Position numbers and translations under genes: made by a program. DNA of 64,000 nt from Ceratothoa steindachneri. Its lineage: Eukaryota > Arthropoda > Malacostraca > Isopoda > Cymothoidae. Below are positions 53,098-64,000 of the stretch, in pieces; the first letter of the stretch is position 1; each line of letters opens with the position of its first letter. Under the pieces are notes generated by a model. The model made no database searches. It was not told the DNA's origin and saw only the letters and a program-made list of their open reading frames with translations. The DNA is taken from assembly GCA_963969495.1 (NCBI GenBank), contig OZ018330.1:50895973-50959972 (forward strand). Direction: 5' to 3'.

Positions 53098-55130
53098 TAA
53101 TTGGATGGTGCCTCGCCTGAAGAAATTGATGCAAAACTTGACCACCTCACATCAAAGATCATAGAGTCTGACCACTTGACTGTTCCATGGAAGGAACACA
53201 AAATATTGCTCGCTCCTAGATGGGACCATAGCATTCAGGAGAAGATGGATCAACTAGAGGCAACTATCTATTTCGTAAACTTATTTGGGATCACGGCGTG
53301 TCGACATCAAGAAATATGAGATATAAGGAACGACATCAGACATCTCATAATGGAGAAGTCAAGAGAGCAGTGGGAAGAATTAATTGCTAACATTGACGCT
53401 GAAGGTAACCTTAGAAAATTTAGAACCCAACTGAATAGACTGCAAGGCTCTCCACCCATGAGTCGTATAAAAATCCAAGCGAATGGCGTGGAATACACAA
53501 AAGACCAGGACATCGAACGCGAATTTAGAAATTATTGGCAAAACCGCTTTCGCATTAGTGAAGAAGAGAACGAATTCTTCGATGAACGGCACGAGGAGCA
53601 TGTTCTTCCAAATCTTCGAGAGCTGGAGGCTGACCTCACACCGCATCATTTCGTTGACAGAACACGACTCGCAAGAGAAGAAGGTAAACCCTTCTCAAAC
53701 GAAGAATATGAAATAGCCCTGAAGAGTTTTAAACAAAAAGCGCCAGGGATAACTGGCATAACAAAAATGCATTTTCTTAACGCCCCCAATAACTTCAATC
53801 AGGCCCTTCTCGAGGTATTTAACGCTTGCCTCAACGTTGGCTACTTTCCAGACCAGTCCATAAAAGCCCGGATGATATTTATATTAAAGCCTGGCAAGCC
53901 GAAGAAAGAGATCAGCAGTTACAGACCAATTTCTTTCTAGAATTCATGGGTAAACTTCTGGAAAAGCTTCTGAACAACAGACTTAGGACTTTTCTGGAAC
54001 TTAAAAACCTATATAATACCCAAAAACAGGGCTTATGGAGGAAGCTTAGCACAGAAACGGCCCCTGGCTGTGATCGCGGAAAAGATAGCTAACGGAAAGG
54101 CCAGAAATGGCAATGTTAACGTTGTACTTCGAGACGTGTCTTCCGAATTCGACAAAGTGTAGCTACCGGGGCTGAAAAAGAAAATAAGTGAACTGGATAT
54201 GCAGCAAAACCTAATGAGAATACTCTGCGGCTACCTGTAAGATTGGGAGGCAGTCGTAAGAGTAAACGACATCGAAGGGAAGCCTTTTAACTTAGAGGCA
54301 GGAGTGCTACAAGGGGGTTGCCTCAGCCCTACTTTATACACGGTATATACCAGAGACCTGCCTTACCCTGACCAAGACCATACTCAGTACGCCCTGCTAG
54401 CGGATGACATAACACAGGTCATCACCAGCTTGTACAAAACCCCTGTGGACATCGCAAACAGGACAAGCTGGGAGATCGGAATCATCAACAATTTCGAAAA
54501 ATTGAACAAGATTAAAACTAATGTTCAGAAATTCAAAATAATACCAGTGGGCCGTCGGAATACATAGGACCTATTAGTGCAGGATGAGCCGTACGATTAT
54601 TCCACAGAAATTCGGCAACTTGACTTGAAATTGACCTCAAGTGGTTACAACGCCCATTACAAAGATAAGGTCGCTGAGGCCACAAGAAAATTACGGGCCC
54701 TCTACCGTTTCAAACGACTCTAAATAAACAAGAGGAAACTTTACATGTCGTTACTAAGGCCAAACCTCCTGTATCCTGCCATCCCCTTCCATACTCTGAG
54801 CAAGTCCGCCATCAGAAAAGCACAAGTTGTACAGAGCAAGGTAATTCGCTTTATAACCAATGCAACTCTGTGGGACCACATCCCTTCAGAAATCCTACAT
54901 GAAATGGTAGATATAGAACCCATCAAATTCACCCTAAACAGACATGCAAAAAACCTATGACAGAAGATTTATCAAGTCATCCCTGCTGAAGTACCACACC
55001 CTATCAGACTACCTAATGAAGAAATACCCAACTTGACATTTAAACGATCTTTCAAATGTAGTCAACTGCTGGCATTGCAAGAGACTGACCCGATTTATGG
55101 ATAAACCTAACAGAAGATTAAACCATATAT
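53098..55130 (+). pseudogene. Decayed LINE ORF2 (RT), Jockey/I-like group, copy 2
   Basis: From 53104, DGASPEEIDAKLDHLTSKI; the best frame is 53350-53940 (196 residues): REQWEELIANIDAEGN, YEIALKSFKQKAPGITGITK, FNACLNVGYFPDQSIKARMI and SSYRPISF. A frameshift at about 53938 follows. Later parts read NVVLRDVSSEFDKV, GVLQGGCLSPTLYTVYTRDL, then LLADDITQVI at about 54396, where the catalytic ADD is kept. The tail is YPAIPFHTLSKSAIRKAQVV..KVIRFITNA. Many stops. No endonuclease remains; the left end abuts the deleted mariner. Confidence 0.85.
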
Positions 55131-55790
55131 AATAAACAAAACTAAAAACAAACTAAAAACAAAAGATCCGAAGTGGACACACTCTATAGAAAATAATAAT
55201 GTAAAAGACTAAAAGATCTGAAGTGGACAAACGTTTTGTAAAATATAATAAGCAATCTATTACCGGAGTGAAAAAATCTGAAGTGGACCAACTTAGGTTA
55301 AAAGTAAACAATAAGAGTAAAGATAAATAAGTAATAATTTCTAGTAAATTTGAAAATAACAACCGATCTAAGTGAAGAGCGAAACCTGAAAATCAGCAAA
55401 AACTGAAGTGTAACATTAAGTCTAACACCTATAAGAGAGATAATATATCTTATGATAAAGCCTCGAGTTCTGAATAATCAAACGATAGCAAAATGACTTA
55501 CAACAAATGAGCATTTACTGAGGTACCTAGTCAACCTGTCACACATACCCTACTACTACAAAACCACTTTTTCTATCTATCTCTTACTTTCTATCCACAC
55601 ACCTGCTATCTTTTATGATCGTTGATCGTTAAAGGCAGTTAGCCAGCTCGGAATTCTTGGACAAAGTACTCTGGTAGATTTACCTCACGTTACCCGGCAA
55701 AGGAGTTAACGGTTTCGGGAAGTCGGAAAGAAACCCCTTCAAAATCTGGTTTTCTATTTATAGAAACCAGTTTTAAGAAAGAGAATAATG
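55131..55790. other. LINE 3' UTR with three direct repeats, then unassigned
   Basis: AAAGATC(C/T)GAAGTGGACA words occur at about 55163, 55211 and 55275, about 50-65 bp apart, in an A-rich context suitable for a LINE 3' UTR. The rest, to 55790, shows nothing. Confidence 0.55.
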
Positions 55791-55802
55791 CTTTTGTTGT
55801 AC

Positions 55803-55829
55803 TCATCATCATCATCATCACCATCACTA
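55803..55829. repeat. (CAT)n microsatellite
   Basis: About nine CAT/CAC units just upstream of the next LINE. Confidence 0.85.
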
Positions 55830-56340
55830 ATCCTCATTTCTTCTATTCTAGTGGCCTCACTTAGGCAGATGACTGCATAAGTCCCCAGCCCACCTCCACA
55901 AGTAAACTGCTGCTGGGTGGAAGGGAGGATTGCCATTCATGTTTCCTCCGAACTATGCCGGGCAGTTGACCTATCATGATTGGGGCATTGGAGGAAGCCG
56001 ATAACAATGTCAGAAACTATTACAGGCAAGGGACAGACTGCTACCTCCGCTGCTAATCCCAGCGGGGGGCCCCTTCAGGGGACCATAGAGGGACATACAA
56101 CCGTCTTTATGTTACGTGTATATGCGGTCGCGATTAAAACACCCTGGGGGCGGCGTTGTCATTATGTTCGCCATACAATCACCCCCCGAGAGGACACCCC
56201 CTTCCCCCCCACCGGATTCATCTCATCCATCTGTCATTCATGGAGGTAGCAGGTAAAGGATGGGGTGTAACTTCACCGCCAAGGTAAATAATAAACGAAA
56301 CCATAAAGGAAACGTAAAATAAATACTCACACACCAACTA

Positions 56341-57977
56341 TTGAGTCCGTGTAACTACCCCAAATTAAAAACAAATCTCAGCAGAAAGAAAGATTTGCAC
56401 CCCCCGACAGTGGGGCTGAAAACAACAATAATGACGTCCCACCCCGCCACAAGAGTCCTCCTGATGACCATAGGTGGGAAGCCAAAGCCAGATCGAGGTA
56501 AAGTCTTCAAAACGGCCTTTGGAAAGTTAAAAGTGGCTATCCTTAAACTAATTAAGACCCCAGCCGGTTACGTTGCTATATGCGAGAAAGAAATAGACGT
56601 GGAAACCCTGACAAAGGAAATGGGCCAAAGTGTGCTAAATGAGATAAATCTCCAGCCCAGCACTCCACTTCAGATCCAGGCACATCGAAGTGTGATCTGG
56701 AGACAGCTAGATCCCTGGATAGGGCAACACACGAGATAAGAAATAACAGAAGAAATATGTAGAAACTACTAATGGGCCAAAGTCGTGGAGGTAGTAAAGT
56801 TTAGAAACAAACGGGACAACACAGAATACTAACACGTCTTCAATATCCTCTTCAGCGAGACGCAAATGGCCCAAAAGTCCAAAGAAAAAGGGCTGCTACT
56901 TTTCAATGCTAAAATTAGCGGCGAACAGATTAAAAGGGAGGAACTTACCCTCATTCAAGTATGCTTCAGCTACTTCAAAATGGAATACCACCAGACTAAG
57001 GAATGCAATGAACAAGAAATGACCTGTTCAGAGTGCAGCGGGAAAGGCCATGGATGGAGAGAGTGTTCCGCACAAACAAAGAAATGCCCCAACCGCGGGC
57101 TGAACCACGGGCTATGGCCATGACCTGCCCAAGGAAGAACAGCGAAAATAAAGCCGAAGAGACGAGGAGAGCAAACCCCTCCTACGCCCAGGCAATAAAA
57201 GCCGCCCCAGCAAGAATTCCGGAGCAACAGCAGAAAACCTATCTCAAGCTCGAGAATGATTACTCCACAAAGATTCTCAGGTGCATACTTTGTGCACACT
57301 TGAGGAATCTTACACAACCGGGGATATTCTCAAAGACTGAATCTTATGCTGAAGAAGAACGACATGTCGGAAATGTGATTCCCGGACGACTCCCCATCGG
57401 GATACGTTCTGCAACTGCAGTTCCTGCCCCAAGAAGCAACAGAGGCACGCACTGGCTAGCCCATTTCCAACGGAAAAAAATCAAATGCTGTGACAGTACT
57501 GGAGCCACGCCAGAACCCAAGAAGTCCGTCAGGAAGGAGTCGATGGTGGAGGCACAAATGCACCGCGAACAGCAGGAGAAAAAAGCGGCAAAGAGAATTA
57601 AACAAGCAGAAGGTAATCTCATGTGCTCATCATCCTCAGAATCTGATGCTGAGGAGGTCAAATCCAAGGCTCCTAAGAGCCTCGCAAGATCAAGAAGTAG
57701 GGCGAGGACCACGGAAAGTACTTACGAGTTAGACGGAAAGGCGATCGACCTCAAGGTCCATGCGATGGAACGGGTACCACTCTCAGAAATATCCTCCTCT
57801 ACGGAGATTTATCGGCGAATCCGAGAAAATAGATACAAATGGACCTACTCAGCATCAGTACAAGAATCAGAAATTGAACAAACTCTCCACGAAAACAAAG
57901 TAAAACTCTACAAGGACTCCTGCTTCACCATCAGTGAAGCAGAATACAAAAGATCCGGAACGAAAAAGCGCGTGTAA
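56341..57977 (+). pseudogene. LINE ORF1, gag-like with CCHC knuckle, frameshifted
   Basis: The first part (56341-56739, 132 residues) has no recognised motif and stops. 56866-57123 contains CFSYFKMEYHQTKEC, a knuckle with one Cys lost (Tyr instead), then a perfect CSECSGKGHGWREC, then a degenerate CPNRGLNHGL. The third frame (about 57124-57977) carries KEQSYAQAIKAA-like text, a Ser/Arg/Lys-rich stretch (CSSSSESDAEEVKSKAPKSL) and a C-terminal helix-rich tail to the stop. ORF1 proteins bind element RNA. At least two frame lesions are needed to explain the layout. Confidence 0.78.
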
Positions 57978-58029
57978 CAGTCAATAAAACAACCCAACCA
58001 AACAAACACACTCAAGCAACAGAGACAAA

Positions 58030-60874
58030 ATGGAGAACACAAACAATAAACTAAAGATACTCACACTGAATGTGGACGGATGGAAAGGAAAATCCATTGT
58101 CCATGGAAATATCTTCCGTACAATGGACCCCGATATCATCCTCATTTTAGAACACGGTATTAACACGAAACAATACACAACTACACTGTAATACAGAAAG
58201 ATCACTGAGGAATGATTTTCCGGCGCAACCATCGCGATCCGCAAAAACATTAAGTTCAAAATGCTACCGTATTTAGACGAATCTTTGGTGGCTGTCAAAA
58301 TCCCAACCCTAGTTGGAGGCCTAACAGTGGCGGCAGCCTATCAACCGCCATTACCTGCCAATCAAAAACTTCTTCACCCTCTTCGGGTACAGGAGGATGA
58401 CGTTGCTAGGAGGCAACCTAAAGGCTAGATGCCTAGCTTCTGGCTACAGGCACGTCGACCCTATTGTTCGAAAGAAATAGGCCCCGCAGGGACGGGCCAA
58501 ATTTCTCGACCTACCTAACCCATCGTTCGGCGACAAAACCGGACATTGTGCTAGTAAGTTTAAAATTCACCCTCAACATCAGCAACGAACTAAAACCTGT
58601 GGTCCCGAGCGATCACATCCACATCATCGCCAACATTTCGCTTACGCCAATGCTCAAGCCCGTCCCACTTAGGGAAGATTATGCGAAAGCTAACTGAGAG
58701 CAATACAGACAGATGCTCAGCGACTACCAGCCAGCTGATCTAAGCGACGCAAGTCTCGAAGAAATCAATGAGGAGATAGATAATGTTACCAATCTCCTCA
58801 TTCAAGCAGACGAGAGATGCGTCCCCAGAATCTCTTACAAATTGCTTCCACAAACTAGGTGGACGGATTAGATGAAGGATATCGCCAGGAAGCATAGAGA
58901 AATTTATGAAGAAATCAGCAGAACAGGCCCAAACGGGGAAAGGACAGCCAGCTGAAGAAGCTAAGCGAGGAACTTAAAAGCGTTATATTTGAAAAGCAAA
59001 GAGAAATCTGGAACGATATCGTAGGCAGACTAGACAGGTAAAGCAATTCCGTATCTTTTTGGAATAACATCCGAAAACTTAGGGGATTGCTTTTTAGGCC
59101 AAGAACAAGCATAAAAAAAAGGCGACAATATGATAGAGGATCCGGAATCTCTCGAAAGAAGATTTACAAGGCACTGGAAAGAGATCTTTGCAATATCACC
59201 TAAGGAGAACAAGGACTTCGACCAGGACTTCGAAGACCAGCTGCACGGGGACCTTGGGACGATGATACATAGGATCCATATTGACCAGCAAGTATCGAGA
59301 GAGAGAGAGAACCATGGTTAACCATAGGCGCACTATAACCTTTGAAGAGACCATGAACAGCATAAGGTCCTTCAAACAAAGGGCGCCCAGCTTGTCTGGA
59401 ATCACGAAAAACAACCTCGTGAATGCCCCACGACAAATTATCCAGGGCCTGGTGAACACTATAAACGCCACCCTGAATATAGGCTACTTCCCAGACGGGT
59501 ATAAGATGGCCAAAATCATCTTCATCCCGAAAGGAAACAAGCCCCCAGACCAGGTGGCTAACTATCGCCCAATTTATCCCCTCGAGATACGCGGCAAGAT
59601 CTTTGAGAAGATTATAGCCGATATGCTACAAGCTCAACTGAGCGAGTTAGGAGCGCACAACCCGCAAAAGCATGGGTTTCGTCCAAAAGGGGGCACAGAA
59701 ACGGCCCTGGCGCTCCTAGCAGAAGAGATCGCGTATTTTCGAGCGAAGGGTTACTATGTAGACATCGTGCTGAGGGATGTGCAGAAAGCCTTCGATAAGG
59801 TTCGGCTGGAAGGACTCCAATACAAGATCCTAGGCCTCCAGCTAAACTCGGTCCTGGAAAGAGTTCCGTGTGACTTCGTCATGGACAAAAGTCGCGTCAC
59901 ATGATCGAAGAACATAGAGGGCCAAAGTTCGAACTCACAACGGCGTTCCCCAGGGGAGCTGTCTGAGCCCTCTGCTCTACCTGGTCTTCGCCATCGACCT
60001 CCCGACTCCGATACACAGGGACACGATGCATCTGCAATTCTCATGTGATATCACGCAAATCATTCTTAGTGCGAAGAGGAAAGCAAGGGGACAGGCAGAA
60101 ATCTCTAATATAAACCAATACGAGAGACGATGGAAGATCCGAACAAACAGGGACAAGTTCAGGATCATCCCGCCGAACCACAAGTTGACGTGGGCCATCT
60201 TGTTAGATGGGAGGAGATATGGTTACTCGGCTGAAGGCACCGTCCTAAGCATTAAAATATCCGACCATGGATACTTGAAGCACTACAAAGAGAGTCAGAA
60301 TCTAGAGAATAGAGAAATCCCCAAGCTGTATAGATTTAGAAACTTTAGGTCGATCAACATCAGCCCAAAATATACCTGATGTTCAAGCGGCCCACAGGAC
60401 CTCTATAAGGAGGCTCCAACGAGTGCATAACTCTGCATCACTCTGCATAGATGGGAGGAGATATGGTTACTCCGCCGAAGGCACCGTCCTAGATATTAAA
60501 ATCTCCGACCATGGATACTTGAAGCACGACAAAGAGAGGTAGAATCTAGCAAAGAGAGAAATCTCCAAGCTGTACATATTTAGAAACCTTAGGTCGGCCA
60601 ACATCAGCAAAATATACTTGATGTTCAAGTGGCTAACAGGACCTCTATGAGGAGGCTCCAGCGAGTGCACAACTCTGCACCCCTATACATTGACAAAATC
60701 AGAAAGAGCGACCATCTTCGGCAAAGGGACCTGCAGCGCAGGCAGCGTCTTGAGCCCATTAATATCGTGACGCAGAAAATGAGCAAAAAGGTCAGGTTAA
60801 CACTGACAAACGACATCATCCTGGAACTAAGAGCCACAGGTGGCAATATCAATATCTCTGCAAGATTTCGTTAG
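58030..60874 (+). pseudogene. LINE ORF2: endonuclease and RT, decayed
   Basis: ATG at 58030. Endonuclease: LKILTLNVDGWKGK (Asn), ILILEHGINTK (Glu), ATIAIRKNIKF, AAAYQPP, then, after frame breaks, TYLTHRSATKPDIVLV and VVPSDHIHIIANI with the catalytic SDH. RT (59281-59904): TFEETMNSIRSFKQRAPSLS, NIGYFPDGYKMAKIIFIPKG, NYRPIYPLEI, KHGFRPKGGTETAL and DIVLRDVQKAFDKVRLEGL. After a break comes GSCLSPLLYLVFAIDL. The catalytic box reads QFSCDITQI (about 60033-60060), so the A-D-D is reduced to C-D. The tail is duplicated (60206-60690) and ends at 60874. It is inactive. Confidence 0.83.
60206..60690 (+). repeat. 244-bp tandem duplication in the LINE tail
   Basis: GATGGGAGGAGATATGGTTAC at 60206 recurs at 60450. 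Homology runs through GAAGGCACCGTCCTA, TCCGACCATGGATACTTGAA and ACAGGACCTCTAT.AGGAGGC to AACTCTGCA. The copies differ at many bases, so the duplication is old or both halves decayed fast. Confidence 0.9.
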
Positions 60875-60900
60875 AAAGTCGCCCGAAATCGACTATTTCC

Positions 60901-61860
60901 AATCACTAAACTTTGCGCTGAGGAGAACACAGCACCATTATTTACATAAAACACACATACACGCGTTACAACAAAGTGAGACAACATTTTTTTATATACA
61001 TTAACGTAAGAAATAGAAGCAACACGAACACGAGGTGAATTGCTGAACTCGACCGTCTATAAAGGCTTTAAAGCTCAGAAGTCCACACAGAATAAATAAA
61101 CAAATCTAAAAAAACAAACAAGTAAGAAGAACACAATGAATACAAAGAAGAACAAACAAAAACCAAGTTGACAAAACACTAAATATAAACAAAAAAGGGG
61201 AAAAAATCATCAATAAGTAAATGCCTGAGATTCCCTCTAACGAGTGCAAAACCCTCTCTTCCAACTTTCAACAACTATCTCCTACTACTATCTTTATTAG
61301 CTTCCACTATTGAATACACCTTTTAGAAGGCAGTTAGTAATTTTGTTATTACTTGTAATACAAGTCTACGCTCCCGCAGAATAAAGCCTTCGTGAATCCA
61401 TCTCTAAATTTCCTTTACCTCAAGAGGAAGCAACGCTCTCCTGACTACCCAGCCTACGAAACTACAAGAGAGAGATACCATTCACACACCCCATAATATT
61501 ATAATTATTTGGATTTGTTTTGTGTTTGCTGCTAATATTAGAACCCTGTCAGCGGCTTCTAGGTGTTTTCTAACGTTGCCAGCGAAGGATCTGGTAAATT
61601 TCAGCGACCGATCAATCTCTGTATCATTATCCTTAGTTTTTATGGCAACGGTTACAGCGTGCCTATTCATTTGTTTCGTCACTTTAATGTCATCCATTAT
61701 TAATCTGAAAGAGCGAAACAAATGTTATAAGAAAGAGTTATTCAAAGTGATATCCTCAAAATACCGACGCGTCTGTAGAAACAAGCCAGGATGCAGAAGA
61801 GAAGATGCTCGGAGGGACGGAAAGTGAAGGATATGATGGGAATGCAATATCAAATAGTGT
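60901..61860. other. No recognisable gene
   Basis: A-rich sequence (possible LINE 3' UTR) to about 61230, then unassigned. Overlapping ORFs at 61482-61827 on both strands show no family motif. Confidence 0.6.
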
Positions 61861-62660
61861 TGAGAGGGCCACGAATGAAGTTGTGTGGGAAGAGGCTGAA
61901 ATATTTTCTTCATGTAAGAATTGAAAACTAATCTGGATAATGACATCCTAAAAGTAGTAAATGAGTATAGGTACCTGAAATGATATTTTGCAACCGAAAA
62001 GATGTATTTGAAAAGCATAAGAGACAGAATGAGATGAACCTACTATGAAGCCTGGTAACTAAATAGGCTAATAAATTCAGGTTGGTAAGAGAGCTGTGGA
62101 AAGGAGGAGGAATATTTAAGTACTTTGTAGGGTCATAACATTTGTAGAGTGATGAAGGTAGAAGTAGAGAGAAAGGAATAAAATCCAAAATAACGTTGGA
62201 AGAACTGCACACAAGCCAATCCCTATGTAGCAGTGGAAGCCTTAAGGGGAGAAATGCAGGTGGAGTAAGTATGAACAGAGAGTTGCAAAGATGAAAGCAA
62301 GTTGTGAACAGAGGCTGCAAGAGGTGAGACTGGAGACTTGGACAAGCTATGTATCTGCTGTCAATAATGCATCACAGTGGCATAGGGGGGGTGAGACAAG
62401 TGGATATAAAGTGTGAATTGGGAGCAATAGATGGGCAGCCAGGGACAAAGGAAAAGCTGAACAGAAAATTTTAGAGGATCGACAGAGGGTCTGGAGAAAA
62501 GAAGTAAATGATAAAAGAATTCTGAGTATTTACATGTGCAAAAAAGAGACTTTGCTGGAAGAAATGTATGATAGAAGATATGGAAATCAATTTTTATTCA
62601 AGGGGATCCCTTGAGGTCAAAGGACGAACATATAAATGGAATGGGGGAAATAACTTTTAC
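61860..62660 (+). pseudogene. Possible LINE RT C-terminal tail, decayed
   Basis: Broken reading LDNDILKVVNEYRYL (about 61935) looks like the post-palm V.EF.YLG region of LINE RTs. Further on, TWTSYVSAVNNASQWH, YDRRYGNQFLF and, in another frame, FYSRGSLEVKGRTYKWN follow, a style I associate with tails of arthropod LINEs. Every 30-60 codons there is a stop. This is inference from short matches only. No RT catalytic block is present. Confidence 0.4.
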
Positions 62661-62686
62661 GAGTGGTGGAAATGGGGCAGAGGGAT

Positions 62687-62690
<4 letters not shown>

Positions 62691-62763
<73 letters not shown>
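62691..62763. repeat. (AG)n microsatellite
   Basis: About 36 AG units, followed by an impure AGAGAA/AAGAG stretch to 62830. Glu-Arg and Ser-Leu ORFs across it are artefacts. Confidence 0.95.
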
Positions 62764-62767
<4 letters not shown>

Positions 62768-62830
62768 CAGAGAATAAGAGAGAGATAGAATAAGAAAGAG
62801 AGAGAGAGAATAAGAGAGAGAAAGAGAGTC

Positions 62831-63069
62831 ACAAAGAAAGTAGTACCTCAAAGGACATTACTGACCATACCGTGGGGGTACTATTTCGGGAAAGCCCTAG
62901 CCTATATATAACATAAGAGAAAGTGTAGCATAGATGAAGGCTCTTCCCGCCCACCTCTCCAACACTCATTTTGCGGGCCAGAAAGCTGAAACAATACCTG
63001 AATGTGGTGAAAAAACAGAAAATTTTTATAGAAAAGTTGAAACCTATCTACTTCACTCAAGTCTATAAT
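62831..63069. other. No recognisable gene
   Basis: Short spacer between the AG repeat and the LINE tail; nothing assignable. Confidence 0.55.
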
Positions 63070-63825
63070 CTATACTAAGGTGGTACCATCTAGGTCAAAG
63101 TGTAGATTATCTTGTCAAGTCGAGATTTGAACCGTTCGACTGACGAACAGTTCACTACTTCTGGCAGTAGACGGTTCAACGTTCCGCAGATTTTGTACGA
63201 GAAGTTGGCGCAAATGCTAGTATGGAATTGCAGTAATCCAGTTTGTAACCTTGGTTACGTGTAGCATTTGCATTCAACGTGATCTACGTTTTCAATTCCT
63301 CGTATTATCTTAAAAGTTCCAATCAGATGGCCTTTTAACCGGCGCGTCTCCAAGGAGAACATCTCCAGTTATCGTAGCCTATGCTGATAACTTTTATGTC
63401 TAAGGGAGGGGATCAATTTTGTGTCTCTGGCATGTACCATTTCCAGGGGTTCAATGTCCTTCCTCAGGGTTGGGGACCAGAATTGTACGGCGTATTCAAG
63501 GTGTGGCCGGATTAGAGAATTGCCCAAGGCGAGAACGATCTGCTTATTTCGGAGGCGAAAATGCCTATTTATGTACCATAATATTCGCTGGGCCCTCTTT
63601 TCCACCTGGAGGCACTGACCGGAGAACCTTAGATGACTGCTGATTAGCACGCCTAAATCTTTCTCAAGGTCAGTGGTATCTAGTTGTTTGCCTAGCAAAA
63701 GAGTATTTTTCCCGAGGGTTAGCATGGCCGATGTGCACTAATTTGCACTTTTCAAGGTTAAATGTCATCTGCCACCTCTCTGACCACTCACCTATACTGA
63801 GAAGGCTATTTCGCAGGCGTCCCAC
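63070..63825 (-). pseudogene. CR1/L2-like LINE RT C-terminal fragment
   Basis: Minus strand from 63825: WSERWQMTFNLEKCKLVHIG; then (63725-63369) LDTTDLEKDLGVLISSHLRF, ANIMVHK-type text in other frames, and IRPHLEYAVQFWSPTLRKDI followed by RDTKLIPSLRHKSY. The tail in another frame has TFKIIRGIENVD, CGTLNRLLPEVVNCSSVERF and KSRLDK. It is the portion after the FADD box. Frame breaks lie near 63720 and 63369. It is distinct from families A and B at this window. The SINE at 63826 is inserted at or near its upstream end. Confidence 0.83.
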
Positions 63826-64000
63826 TGTAAATAGAGGGGAGTAGGAAAAGGGGCAAAGAAAAATAATAGCGTAGGCGAGTTGCGAACAGCTTCTCGCGTC
63901 GCTGGACCACTGTTAGCCAGCAGCGAATCCACTCAGCTATCCTGAGTCTCCCAAAAGACTCATTCAAGCAAAGCTTTTAAACCGCTCACCTGCACTTTTC
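63826..64000 (-). mobile_element. tRNA-like SINE, copy 4 (runs off the window)
   Basis: Matches the copy at 43294-43476 closely from TGTAAATAGAGGGGAGTAGG to CCTGCACTTTTC at the edge; about 8-10 bp of the head lie outside. Box-like motifs are at the equivalent places on the minus strand (AGCTGAGTGG; TGTTCGCAACTCGCC). Same orientation as the other three copies. Confidence 0.85.

Larger units (their letters stand above)
55840..60900 (+). mobile_element. LINE, Jockey/I-like group, copy 3 (leader, ORF1, ORF2)
   Basis: The most complete of the three related copies: a leader (55840-56340), a zinc-knuckle ORF1 (56341-57977), a 52-nt gap, and ORF2 with endonuclease and RT (58030-60874). It carries many stops and a 244-bp tandem duplication. 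The 3' UTR was not delimited. Confidence 0.82.

Noticed and set aside
57344..57712. 122-codon minus-strand ORF
   Set aside because: Shadow of the LINE ORF1 tail on the plus strand; no family features.
61482..61827. Overlapping ORFs of 79 and 101 codons on opposite strands
   Set aside because: Hydrophobic segments by chance, no motif, and no neighbours to support them.
62568..62851. Glu-Arg and Ser-Leu ORFs on both strands
   Set aside because: They arise from the (AG)n run; only the first about 40 codons at 62568 resemble a LINE tail.

Overview
The window holds no gene that I can assign to the host. It is a mosaic of transposable elements (TEs), mostly broken and nested in one another, in AT-rich DNA with (TA)n, (AG)n and (GT)n runs. 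A eukaryote is certain. An arthropod is likely because of a short CCTAA/TTAGG-type run (about 42843-42890), the mix of mariner, hAT, CR1-like, Jockey-like and Gypsy elements, and the style of the ORFs; a crustacean is my best guess but is only inference. No bacterial operon, rRNA, functional tRNA or CRISPR array is visible.

Layout. 1-3820: a minus-strand LINE with an intact gag-like ORF1 and an ORF2 that looks like a fusion of a Jockey/I-type start with a complete CR1-type endonuclease and RT. 3805-7145: two fold-back elements with long inverted arms, one containing a CR1 3' end. 7144-11110: an old minus-strand transposase-like remnant split by a complete hAT element (7297-10054, exact 8-bp target duplication) and by a CR1 3' fragment. 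11606-16301: a solo LTR split by a nearly full-length CR1-like LINE whose ORF1 carries an SGNH-esterase domain. 16302-16765: a MITE. 18062-21900: a hAT remnant (TTF/ZMYM type) split by a second solo LTR, itself split by a mariner-like element with long inverted repeats. 22076-26030: two more CR1-like LINEs, one with an uninterrupted 722-aa RT ORF.

26400-38905: a tRNA-like SINE, a fragment of Gypsy pol, and an LTR retrotransposon of the same kind with both LTRs, gag and a decayed pol, all on the minus strand. Tandem arrays lie between its gag and protease. 41221-49108: a five-level nest. A mariner fragment contains a small inverted-repeat element, which contains a GTF2IRD2/ZBED-like hAT, which contains a TTF/ZMYM-like hAT, which contains a SINE. 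50380-63827: three decayed copies of another LINE type, a deleted mariner, a possible LINE tail, a CR1-like RT fragment and a fourth SINE copy at the right edge.

The parts do not form one pathway. They interact as host and parasite copies: autonomous LINEs, LTR elements and hAT/mariner elements supply enzymes, and SINEs, MITEs and deleted copies depend on such enzymes. Target-site duplications at several junctions fix the order of insertion. All boundaries and homologies were read by eye. Clade names are inferences from motifs and no database search was run.
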